Assembly (NCBI GenBank): GCA_035610835.1
Contig: CM069448.1
Location: 9,995,717 to 10,059,716, forward strand
Length of the DNA: 64,000 bases
Origin: Ophiura sarsii
Taxonomy: Eukaryota; Echinodermata; Ophiuroidea; Amphilepidida; Ophiuridae
Direction of reading: 5' to 3'
Shown here: piece after piece, positions 25,066 to 35,253 of the stretch
How the letters are laid out: each line of letters begins with the position of its first letter
Numbering within the stretch: position 1 is the stretch's first letter
Made by a program: the position numbers and the translations under genes
Notes under the pieces: generated by a model
The model's database searches: none
What the model was told of the DNA's origin: nothing
Seen by the model: the letters and a program-made list of their open reading frames with translations, nothing else

Positions 25066-26873
25066 TTAAGGTCATGTTTTTTATACTGGGTACCCAAAAA
25101 AAGGTGGATCTGTTACATTTTCACTACATATTATTACTTTGCATGCATATATTTTGGCTATTCTTTATCACACATACTCAAACTTGGTCTTATTTTGATG
25201 AGAAAGTATTTGGCCTTTATTTTAAAAAGAAATATATAAACTACCATGGTTCTGTTAATTACAATAGTTCGTTAAACCTAATTAGTCAGGGGTGGAAGAG
25301 TATGCGGAGGAGGAGTATGCGGAGGAGGAGTATGCGGAGGAGGAGGAGTGCATAGTTGAACAAGTATGGTGCAATATACATTGGGCAAACATAAAATGCA
25401 CTGGTTTCACTCTTGGTACAATTCTATATTGAAAACATAACATTATTGAAGCATATTTGAATATAATTAGTTAACTAAGGAATCATTAATTAGCATTAAG
25501 AAGCTCAAAAAATTGTTAAGAAACGTAAGTTGGTCGCAGTTTGCGAATGTATGCAAACATTTGCCTGCACCAAACTGTCCATTTTAAAAGTATAGAAAGG
25601 TTGAGGTACCCTTTTGAATAAATAAATTTAACTATTTAATTAAAAATTAAAAGAAGATATGTAAATAACCTCATGTATTCTGTATTGTCTGGATGTTAAT
25701 TAGCACATTTTGTTAAATGCGTTTGTGTGGTGTTATTACTTGGTTTTTTTAACTGTGTTACCAAATAAGTAAAAAACTGCTGGGAACAATAACCAGTATC
25801 TTCTCGCCAATGAAGATCATGCTGAAATATTGTGCAACATTTCTTTGTAAATAAGTCTTCAAGTATATAGTGTGCAAACTTGAGTTTGAAAAGTAAGTTG
25901 ATACGATACTATAGTGACTACTAGTTTGCCAATCAACATTGGATCACCCTATATGTTGAATACAACTTAAAACGATAACATTTTATAATTCAATCTTAAA
26001 TCAGACTCTTGAAATTTGAAAACTGGGTTCAAACATTATGGAAACTAACCTAATTTGTTCATTTGAATGTGCTTTGCACATCATGAAGGTGCAAGAAGGA
26101 TGAACGCAATTAATTGTATGCCACTAAACATGTGCCATTGGGAAAATTTGAGTCACCCTGTAGTTAAAGGGCCCCTTTTTATTGAACATTATTTGAAACG
26201 CATACCACTTTTTAAGCATTTGCCACTTCAAATTGGAATTTAAAATCATGTTTCAGATGCAAATTTAAATTCATTCAATTTAATGATTTGTGGATAATCA
26301 CGTATACCTAAATTAAAGTTTTAAACACCCTATATGTTTAAAATTAACTCCTTTACATAAGAAAAGGGTGACTTTTAAAATCAATCAATGTTCATGTACA
26401 TGTAATTGATGCATTTTTATTTGAAATCTACTTGAATTTTGTTAAAATACTTTGTCTTTGTATTTTTCCGGAACTAAATAAACAAATTTTTAGACACCCT
26501 GTATGTAGAATTTCAGATTCATAATGAAATTTAATTTGCATATGTCTGGATGGGTATTTTATTAAACTACTTTAAGTCTGTACTGAACTTTTCTCTCATC
26601 ACTTCATATACATAGTGGAAGTAATTATTGAAACCCTTCTTTTTTAGAAGATTTTGCTTGTTACACCCTGTACAATTTCGGGCCACCCTGTATAATCAAC
26701 TTGATTGTATGCAATTTGCATCCGTTACAGTATATGCTTTCAGAATATGTATACTTTTACCAACTTAAAATGTAAACTTTTTTAGATAATGCTTTAACTG
26801 AAAAAGGAACCTAATTTATGGAAAAAGGGACATGTAACACAATTTGTACCCAGTATAAAAAACATGACCTTAA
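25066..26873. mobile_element. 1.8 kb GGTCATG-ended element (copy 1), phased CACCCTGTA motif
   Basis: TTAA, then GGTCATGTTTTTTATACTGG, and the inverted complement ending CATGACC, then TTAA. The ends match perfectly for about 26 bp. The related copy at 58218-59838 is flanked by ATAT, so the target duplication is 4 bp and not strictly TTAA. CACCCTGTA-type motifs recur at 25945, 26154, 26326, 26495 and 26684. No transposase frame. Confidence 0.75.
25298..25347. repeat. 15-bp minisatellite, AGTATGCGGAGGAGG
   Basis: Three units with a trailing GGAGGAG. The homologous site in the other copy of the element (near 59575-59615, opposite strand) carries a shorter version, so this is a local expansion inside the mobile element. 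Confidence 0.8.
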
Positions 26874-27247
26874 CAATCAAATACTTGCAAATAACATATT
26901 TCAAATAACAAATTTATTAAAACTTGAACATTTTTGTGAATTAATGTTCTTACTTGCCATTTAATTATGGAATGGTGCATGTTGCAGATCGAATCACTAG
27001 ATCAAATGTATAAATATACAATCCAAAGTGTTAAAAAACCAATATAACCCACCCCCGTGCGCATGTGTGGAATAGTGACACCCATGGGAGTTATTCTTAC
27101 ACCAAGTTTAACCATGGACTTATTAGAAGTCCATGGTTTAACACAAGAAATTTAACACCATGAGAAGTGTTACATCAGTTATTCCTATGGTGTTGACCTA
27201 ACACCAACATTAACACCAGAAGCGTAACACCGGCTCAGTGTTGCAGT

Positions 27248-27627
27248 TTAAAGGTATATTATGTGATCTTTTACAGGAACGCCCTCAACATCGAAAAAAA
27301 AATTGAAAGCAGATTTTCTTGCAGATTTACATTTCTGATCATAAATTGTACATACATGTTACAGGGCGATACGATTCTTAATTACTTCAAAATCATGGTT
27401 TTCAGAGTGAAAATAACTGTCGGATATCCGACAACTTATTTTACTCTAGTCTATTAAATTCACTCTAAAACCATGATTTTGAGGTGATTAGGAATCGTAT
27501 CCCTCTGTCACTTGGAATGTATGTACGATTTATGATCAGAAATGTAAATCTGCAAGAAAATCTACTTTCTAAAAAAAATCATAAATAGAGGGCGCTCCCT
27601 GGAAAAAATCACATAATATGCCTTTAA
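27248..27627. mobile_element. Palindromic TTAA MITE, copy B
   Basis: Same family as 12734-13115: TTAA, AGGTATATTATGTGATC, palindromic interior, closing TTAA. It sits within the right arm of the CACTG-ended element and is therefore younger than it. Confidence 0.85.
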
Positions 27628-27666
27628 CACCGGAGTTTTTGCAGTGTACAATAGGCTTTATAAGAC

Positions 27667-28517
27667 TTAGGGAGCGTTCATAAATACGTCCGGGGGCGGG
27701 GAGCTGGATAATTATAGGGGGGGCCCAAAAAGTGTTGATACTCTGCAAAGGGGGGGGGGGGTCAAAAAAGTTTTTGAGAACCACAACAGAGGGGGGGGGG
27801 GGGTCAAAAAAGTTTAAACACTTAATAATTTCCAAAATGTTCTGGGGGCTTCGACCCCAAACCCCTGCTTTACCTGTATGCACATTATTTACGGAACGTT
27901 CATAAATCAACGTAAAAATAGCTAATTTTTTTTGGCGCGCTATGCGCGAATATGTCCACGGACCTATGTCATGTACTAGCCTCCAGCAAAAAAGAATGAT
28001 GGGCAAATTCATATCAATAGCAAACAACAATTGTAAGCACATAGTATTCAAAGCCAGGATAATTGGAGGGAGCATCCTAATTGGTTTCATGAACAGAGAG
28101 AGATCCGTGCATGTGAAATTATTTAGGGGATTAAAGACCATGGCCAAAGATACCTGCAGTGGGAGTTCTGATTCACTCTAGATTCTACAACCTGCCCTCC
28201 TAGTCCTAGATGCGATGCGTCCAAAATAGAATATGATACATGGTCAAATTCTGTAAAAAAAACCATAAAAGATAACATATAGATGTTCTCTGAACTTGAT
28301 AACAATGAACGGTGGGGGTGGGGTGGGGGTGGGGGGGGGGGGGGGGGGAAGAAAGTTTCAGGTGCAGGCAGTAATACAGGGGGGTCAAACAAGTTTGTGG
28401 CATGGCGAGAGGGGGGTCAAAAAAGTTTTGATATACCAAAAATGAAATTATCCAGCCCACCGCCCCCACCCCCCCCCCCCCCCCCCGCCCACCAAAGTAT
28501 TTATGAACGGTCCCTTA
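27667..28517. mobile_element. Harbinger-like MITE with GGGAGCGTTCATAAATAC ends
   Basis: TTA, then GGGAGCGTTCATAAATAC; 845 bp later GTATTTATGAACGGTCCC, then TTA. A TTA target and G-rich termini fit PIF/Harbinger. The interior has GGGGGTCAAAAAAGTTTT repeats, long G and C runs (28331-28348, 28469-28486), and a second end-like sequence (GAACGTTCATAAAT) near 27893, which suggests an older nested copy. Confidence 0.65.
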
Positions 28518-28600
28518 GTAATAACGGTAAACAGTTAAATTTCCAAAGGGATAATCTTACGTGTCAAGTCTCATTCGCTTTAGATGACAGGGTAACTATG

Positions 28601-28778
28601 GATTTCAGGGTCAGAAATTCGAGGAGAATCCATTCTCGCAAAGATTCCTGTCGGTAAAATTGCAAGAATCTGTCTAAACACTATTTGAATGTAGGAGAAT
28701 CCATAGAATCTCGCAAAATCCTTTGCAAGAATCTAAATGGATTCTCGCAACCATTGACAAACTTCTGACCCTGGATTT
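28601..28778. mobile_element. CAGGGTCAGAAA MITE with 5-bp target duplication
   Basis: GATTT, then CAGGGTCAGAAATTCG; 168 bp later CTTCTGACCCTG, then GATTT. The interior repeats AGAATCCAT and TCTCGCAA in both directions. A 62-bp relative is at 61955-62016. Confidence 0.75.
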
Positions 28779-28779
28779 A

Positions 28780-29040
28780 TCAGACAAGTCCATGATCTAC
28801 CATAATTATAGGCTTTAACAGTAAACTTCCAAAGGATAATCTATATACAACTAGGGCCTATAATAAATTTAGTAAATTATGCCAAATAAATCCTGTGCTT
28901 TATACATAAACATTATATTAAAGCTGTACCATTATTAACTGTTACTGACATAACATAGACATTATGAATAGGCCAACTGTTGCCTATGAAAGGCGGGCGA
29001 ATTCTGATTATATTTTGAAAATGACCTGACTAAATTAATC
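28780..29040. other. Unassigned sequence
   Basis: No gene or repeat recognised between the CAGGGTCAG MITE and the TTGA microsatellite. Confidence 0.4.
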
Positions 29041-29046
29041 TGATAT

Positions 29047-29136
29047 GATATTATTGATTGATTGCTTGATTGATTGCTTGATTGATTGATTGATTGATTG
29101 ATTGAAGGATTGATTGAAGGATTGATTGATTGATTG
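29047..29136. repeat. ATTG microsatellite, left part
   Basis: Imperfect ATTG units with interspersed GCTTG and GAAGG variants. It is separated from the pure tract at 29464 by a hAT-like insertion. Confidence 0.9.
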
Positions 29137-29885
<749 letters not shown>

Positions 29886-29994
29886 GATGTTACACTTTAT
29901 ACTAACCACGCACTAGCCTATTAGTAGTATGTGAAATTAAATAATGAATTTGAGTCGCGCCTGTAAAACTTACAATGACATACATTAGGGACGC

Positions 29995-30171
29995 ACCATT
30001 TGATTTTCAGGGTGGCGGTAGGAAGTTGAGTTCGGGGGAGAATTTTTTTTTTTTGGCCGCCGCAAGGGGTGAATTTTTTTTGGGGCCTGCATAGAGGGGG
30101 AATTTTTTTTCTTCCGAAAACTTCCTACCCCCCCCCCCCCCCCCCCTGAAAATCTAATGGTGCGTCCCTTA
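29995..30171. mobile_element. Harbinger-like MITE with GGGACGCACCATT ends
   Basis: TTA, GGGACGCACCATTTGATTTT, interior with repeated GGGGGAATTTTTTTT and a C19 run (30128-30146), then the complement of the left end and TTA. 171 bp. Confidence 0.75.
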
Positions 30172-31200
30172 CATCGTATAAAATAACATGCAATTTAAAT
30201 TCAAACATGTTTTTAATTTCAAAACAATCATATATTTTAATCTAGAAACATTTTACAGCTGTCCATATATATGTCCATAACAACAACATGCAGACATGGT
30301 GAGTACGATTTTACCATTTTTAATGGTTTAAACCTTGTATTTAAATGAGTAAATTGTAAATGGAACTATCAACGTTAAAGTAACCACTTGTCGAATAACT
30401 GAACCTTCATTCTATTGGGTTTTGATCCAATATACACTCACAAACGGGGTCTGTTGTCAGGGACGCCATACACAACATTATTTTAATTTTATTTAAGCTT
30501 ATTTATTGAAAATGTGTTTCATCTGCCCCATATTATTTCAATAACACCTGCTGGGGCGCTGCATGCTGGCTCCTGCATAAGCATTGCTCGGAATCTCCAT
30601 TTGCTACATGTAGGTATCCGTGTAGTATTAAAATGCAACAGCTGGAAATAATATATTATATTGAACTGCTGAGTTCAAAGTTGAGTCACTGAGTACTGAC
30701 CTGTACTGTACTGTATATAGTCTGTAGTGTAGTATTAGTAAGTAGGCTAGCGTAACATTCCTACAGTATATAATGATGATGATATCATATTGAGGCCGAT
30801 AGCAGTATAAAAAAGGTAGGCTAACTGGCCTATGTCGGTCTACAATGTGAATGTTACGTACAGCTGTACAGATAATGTTCCTAGGTGTGTGAATCGATCT
30901 AAAACAATGTTTACAGCAGCAGTGGTAGGTATTAGTACTATTAATTATCATAAACATGTGGGTTAAATGGGCAATGTATGTGCAATGCCAACATTGGGGC
31001 ATTTATATGGCACCCTTGCATTGTACATTCATTGGGGACGTTTTTTTGGACCTCTTCCACGTTTTCAAGTATGCTCACTCAGCAGGCCAGCATTTTGAAT
31101 TATGTGGATGTCTGGTTCCCTTAGACAACCATTAAACCAAAATGAGCCACGGCCAACCAAAATGCATATTTGCAGTTGTCTGGCGGACAACCAAAAATCT
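30172..31200. other. Possible 5' region of ARL3
   Basis: No coding pattern apart from the candidate ATG exon noted separately. The stretch holds no clear TATA box or repeat. Confidence 0.35.
30296..30298 (+). CDS. ARL3: Candidate ARL3 exon 1 (start codon only)
   Basis: CAGACATG is followed directly by the strong donor GTGAGT. The next known ARL3 exon starts in phase 0 with GLLSIL, so an exon that ends right after ATG is exactly what is needed (Met-Gly-Leu-Leu). The implied first intron is 4.7 kb. Another ATG lies 9 bases upstream, out of frame. This is inference from splice logic only. Confidence 0.35.
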
Positions 31201-31204
31201 TACT

Positions 31205-31345
31205 ATTTACTTAGTACAGGAAACCCATACGTTGGTTTTTTCGGTTTTTTATGGGGAGTTTGGGGACAGATAGTGAAACATGCAAAATACCCTATGATGA
31301 ATAATACCAACTGATGACAAATATCACTAAGTATGATTTGTTGTA
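31205..31345. repeat. Second copy of the repeat at 21924-22066
   Basis: Same order of blocks (ACAGGAAACCCATAC to CTAAGTATGATTTGTT) with moderate divergence. Confidence 0.65.
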
Positions 31346-31458
31346 CTACTATTTACTATAGGTAGATTAATAATTGAACGAACATCACGAACGCAGTACA
31401 ATGATGATCACGCTCGAAATTATCATGTTTATGGTTGTGCGTGCTTCACGCAAAATGT

Positions 31459-31948
31459 ACGCAATACAGTGGCGTAGCTTGGGGGGCAAGGGGGCAATTG
31501 CCCCCCCTGACATAATTTTTCGTGCCCCCTCCCCCCTTTGTGCCCCCACCCCACTCTCCGGATGTAGTGCTTATATGCTTATAACCATTTAAAAATGACA
31601 ATTTTTCACCTGATGTTTACAAATAAATGAAAATTGTATAGAAAAAACTTATTAAAACCCGGAGTATTGACCATTATTTCGTCGCTGTTCTGACATACCG
31701 GCACATCTCTTTACTTAATTCTGTTGTGATGTGCCGGTATGCCAGAACAGCGACGATTTGTTTACTGTGTCGCTTTTTTTGACTGCAATTTTTTTTTTTT
31801 TTGACCGTGCTATTTTTTTGACTGTGCACATTTTTTTGACCTCACCCCCCCCCCCCTCCCCCACTTACGTGAAAATCATGAGGTGACTGACTGAGGAAAA
31901 ATTTGGGGCAACCTTTTACGAAAATTTTAAAAATCTTGCCCCTACCCC

Positions 31949-31980
<32 letters not shown>

Positions 31981-32013
31981 TGAAAAAATCATAGCTACGC
32001 CACTGACGCAATA
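31459..32013. mobile_element. hAT-like MITE with 8-bp target duplication and internal hairpin
   Basis: ACGCAATA, CAGTGGCGTAGC, 539 bp in total, GCTACGCCACTG, ACGCAATA. The perfect 8-bp duplication and the CAGTG terminus identify hAT-type insertion. Inside are a 29-bp inverted repeat at 31679-31707 / 31728-31756 with one mismatch and a run of 31 C (31950-31980). Confidence 0.85.
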
Positions 32014-32292
32014 TGTTTGTTCAATTATTAATTTACCTAGAAGTTAACACATAAATTTAAATATTTCATAGAGCTGTGAATGAAACCAATTCAACCACCT
32101 AAACACTAATAAAATTCAAGTTTTCAGACGGCAAAGTCGGCAAATATCCATCTAGGCATCTAATCATCTACATATATCGTATTTGGGTCTTAATTCATGT
32201 TATTTGTAATGTATCATATTCATACCGTGCACACGCCGGCCACGGTAGTCGTAGTCGGTATCTGCAGTAAAACATGTAGTAAATTGCATAAT

Positions 32293-33228
32293 AGCACATA
32301 CACAGCCAATCCAGAATTCCACAAATTTCACTTATTGTACAGCTTCAGAATGCTGTAAATTTGACATCGTAAATAACCTGATTAATTACAGCACTGTAAT
32401 TATTACCCAACTTGGTGTGTGTGTGTTTAATAGTAGATGATTGTCTAAGTCTGGGTGAGTGAGAGGTGTCCTACTGTGAAAGTGGTGTGTATCTGGTGTG
32501 TAGGGTAGAGCTCTGCCATATAAATCATCACTAAAATGGTCACTGACGATGAGTGCTATTAATTCCTTAAAGCACATACACAGCCAATCCAGAATTCCAC
32601 AAATTTCACTTATCGTACAGCTTCAGAATGCTGTAAATTTGACATCGTAAATAACCTGATTAATTACAGCACTGTAATTATTACCCAACTTGGTGTGTGT
32701 GTGTTTAAAGGCATATTATGTGATCTTTTCCAGAGAGCGCCCTCTATAGATGATTATTTTTAGAAAGTAGATTTTCTTGCAGATTTACATTTCCGATCAT
32801 AAATCATACATACATTCCAAGTTACAGAGCGATACGATTCCTAATTACCTCAAAATCATGGTTTTAGAGTGAATTTAGAGTGAAAAATATAAACTGTCGG
32901 AATCCCGACAGTTTATTTTCACTCTAAAACCACGATTTTGAAGTAATTAAGAATCGTATCGCCCTGTAACTTGGAATGTATGCATGATTTATGATCAGAA
33001 ATGTAAATCTGCAAGAAAATCTGCTTTCAATTTTTTTTTCGATGTTGAGGGCGTTCCCCGGAAAGATCACATAATATACCTTTAATAGTAGATGATTGTT
33101 TAAGTCTGGGTGATTGAGAGGTGTCCTACTGTGAAAGTGGTGTGTATCTGGTGTTTAGGGTAGAGCTCTGCCATATAAATCATCACTAAAATAGTCACTG
33201 TCGATGAGTGCTTCCTTATAGCACGAGG
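32293..33228. repeat. 278-bp tandem duplication; second unit carries a MITE
   Basis: The unit from AGCACATACACAGCCAATCC to GATGAGTGCT is present at 32293 and again from 32571. Unit 1 reads GTGTGTTTAATAGTAG without interruption. Unit 2 has the palindromic MITE exactly at that TTAA. The remaining sequence differs at few positions. Confidence 0.9.
32705..33085. mobile_element. Palindromic TTAA MITE, copy C, with empty site preserved
   Basis: Bounded by TTAA at 32705-32708 and 33082-33085. It is very close to copy A at 12734, including the centre of the palindrome. The intact empty site near 32430 proves TTAA duplication on insertion. Confidence 0.9.
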
Positions 33229-33253
33229 CAGCTACGCTGCCTCGTGCTATAAG
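33215..33253. repeat. Perfect 18-bp hairpin, 3-nt loop
   Basis: 33215-33232 is the exact complement of 33236-33253, with TAC between. It lies at the broken right edge of the 278-bp duplication. No terminator or RNA-gene context. Confidence 0.9.
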
Positions 33254-33579
33254 TCATACTAAAGATCTGTGTCTTACGGTCTAGGCATTGCAATTTGATG
33301 GCGAGTTTTTAACTTAATTATAGTTAATCCATTAAACCAAATAAACACAGTTTTCAGTTTCAGTTTCAGTTTATTTACACATACAATATGGACAACCACA
33401 AATTGTGACGGACAACCAGAATTTCCTGCCTGGTTGTCCTTAATTCAAACACTGGTACAGGCCCCATGACAGGCAAACATTCAGCAGTTCCGATTTAAAA
33501 CAAGCAAAATAGTTCAATTTCTAAACACAAGTATGGTACAGTACAGTATTCTAATTCCTGGTAATTTGGAATATTACAG

Positions 33580-33830
33580 CAGTGGCGTAGCTAGGTTTTT
33601 CATATGGGGTGAGCAATAACTGAAGGTGAACTGACAAGAATCGCGCGAACATTTTCGACTTAACATTTATTTGTGCTATGAAAGTTGAGGTACATTTCTG
33701 CTTTAAACAAGCTTCTACCCAAACATATTTCATTTTGGGGACAGATGTGCGCATAGCGCGCAATATTTTTTTCCGTCCGTGTACTTTTGACCATCATAAT
33801 TCTGTGATTCCTCTTGTCGAATGATGACAG
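33580..33830 (+). mobile_element. Truncated CAGTGGCGTAGC hAT MITE
   Basis: The left end CAGTGGCGTAGCTAGG and the following TTCATAT.GGGG match 29137. The right terminus is missing, and the similarity fades around ATTCCTCTTGTC. Confidence 0.6.
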
Positions 33831-33875
33831 ACATCCATTACATGAACAAGGTAATCATACAATAGCAAAATTATA

Positions 33876-34095
33876 TACTGTAAAAATCACTTAAATTTCA
33901 CGGATACCTTATTTCGCGAATTTAAAATTATTGCTATTAATAATGGGCATTTAATTTTACAAATCTGGACACTTTATTGTGAGTTTCAACGCAAAATTGT
34001 CAGTTTTACGGGTATTTTATTTAATTGCATGTATCCACATCCCTCGCGAAATTCATTAAATTAAATCCCTCACAAAATTAATTGGTTTTACAGTA
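33876..34095. mobile_element. MITE, CTGTAAAAATCAC ends, TA target
   Basis: TA, CTGTAAAAATCAC, 216 bp, GGTTTTACAG, TA. Homologous along its length to 4271-4478. Confidence 0.75.
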
Positions 34096-34166
34096 CGTAA
34101 TACATAAAAAATAAGCATCCATGATCAACAGGCATTATCTTAATTTTATTTGCAATGGGACTGACT

Positions 34167-34193
34167 TGTGTGAGATATTTAATATCTCACACA
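34167..34193. repeat. 13-bp palindrome with 1-nt centre
   Basis: TGTGTGAGATATT, T, AATATCTCACACA. Perfect arms. No associated gene feature. Confidence 0.85.
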
Positions 34194-34199
34194 TTTACT

Positions 34200-35045
34200 A
34201 ACTCAGGAAAGATTTGAGGAGTAATTTATGGGTTCCAGAAAATGAGACCAGATAAATTTACTAAATGTACAATTATGCAGATACTGAGTGGACAGGGACC
34301 AATGACAGCCTGTAAAAGCGCGGCAAGTTATACAAGTTTCAGATAGAACAAATTTGGTTACAAAAATCCGCTGTCCTAAAATCTGGATGAGCTTTGTGAA
34401 TGAATACGAACCCCAGAAAGTCAGGTAGGATCCCCTGTACCACCACATTTTTACTAAAATTACTTTTTTTGTTCTTTTCAGTCCCTTTTGGACACCGATA
34501 ATAGGCATGTCAATTTGATACCCCCACCCCACCAAATGTTTCAAGATGTATTGATGCCTGGTCCTGCCATACCAAACCCTTTAAGTCCTTTGAGTGGGGA
34601 TGTTTAAGGGAACCAGGTAGTGGGACCAATTTTCAGAATGTCCAAAAATAAGCTGAACTTTTGATACTTTAGCCAATAACCTGTGAGACTGAAGGATAGG
34701 TAGAGCTGACTGCTCAACAAAATGTATAAATGCAAACAAATTGTACATCGAGGGTTGAGCACCAGAAGGCTGTAACTCAAGAAATGCTATTTTGAGATAA
34801 TCGACTTTCAATATTTGGGACTTTACAATACACTGTAGCACCCAACTTATAACTTATAATTTTAGTCAAATTCAGAGTGTTTATGAGTTATCTCTATTAT
34901 GGTTCTGAAATTCTATGTTATGGATTATTTTTGTACCAAAATATCAATTCGCTAAAAGTTGAGTTACGACCTTCTGGCGCTCAACCCTCGACATGTAGCA
35001 CATGTAATGTAATATTTACAATATTTTCTTTTATTTGTAAAACAG
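34200..35045. other. ARL3 intron 1, unassigned part
   Basis: No exon found. A short segment (GTTGAGTTACGACCTTCTGG at 34958) is repeated in inverted, diverged form near 34752-34780 (CCAGAAGGCTGTAACTCAAG), so a small foldback spans about 34750-34990. Confidence 0.45.
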
Positions 35046-35253
35046 GGACTGCTGTCCATCCTAAAAAAGTTAAGAGGGGATCCATCTACTGATGAACTTA
35101 GAATCCTGCTTCTTGGACTAGACAATGCTGGTAAAACAACATTGATAAAAAGTGTCGCTAGAGAGGATATTAGCCATGTTTCTACTACTCTAGGATTCAA
35201 TATCAAGAGCGTCAAACAGGATGGTTATAATCTTAATGTCTGGGATATAGGAG
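35046..35253 (+). CDS. ARL3: ARL3 exon 2: N-terminal helix, P-loop, switch I
   Basis: Acceptor AAAACAG, then GGACTGCTG (Gly2-Leu-Leu). The donor is GGAG then GTATGT. 208 bases: 69 codons plus one base. It contains [15 protein letters not shown] and GFNIKSV. Confidence 0.96.

Larger units (their letters stand above)
24797..27648. mobile_element. CACTG-ended element containing two nested elements
   Basis: TA, then CACTGCAAAAACT and GGTGTTAA at the left; TTAACACCGGAG, TTTTTGCAGTG, then TA at the right. Subterminal GGTGTTA / TAACACC repeats crowd both ends, as in CACTA/EnSpm elements, although the TA flank is unusual for them. Removing the insertions at 25070-26869 and 27252-27623 leaves about 670 bp. 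No transposase. Confidence 0.65.

Noticed and set aside
27569..28147. 192-codon minus-strand frame
   Set aside because: It crosses from a palindromic MITE into a Harbinger-like MITE and has no conserved pattern.
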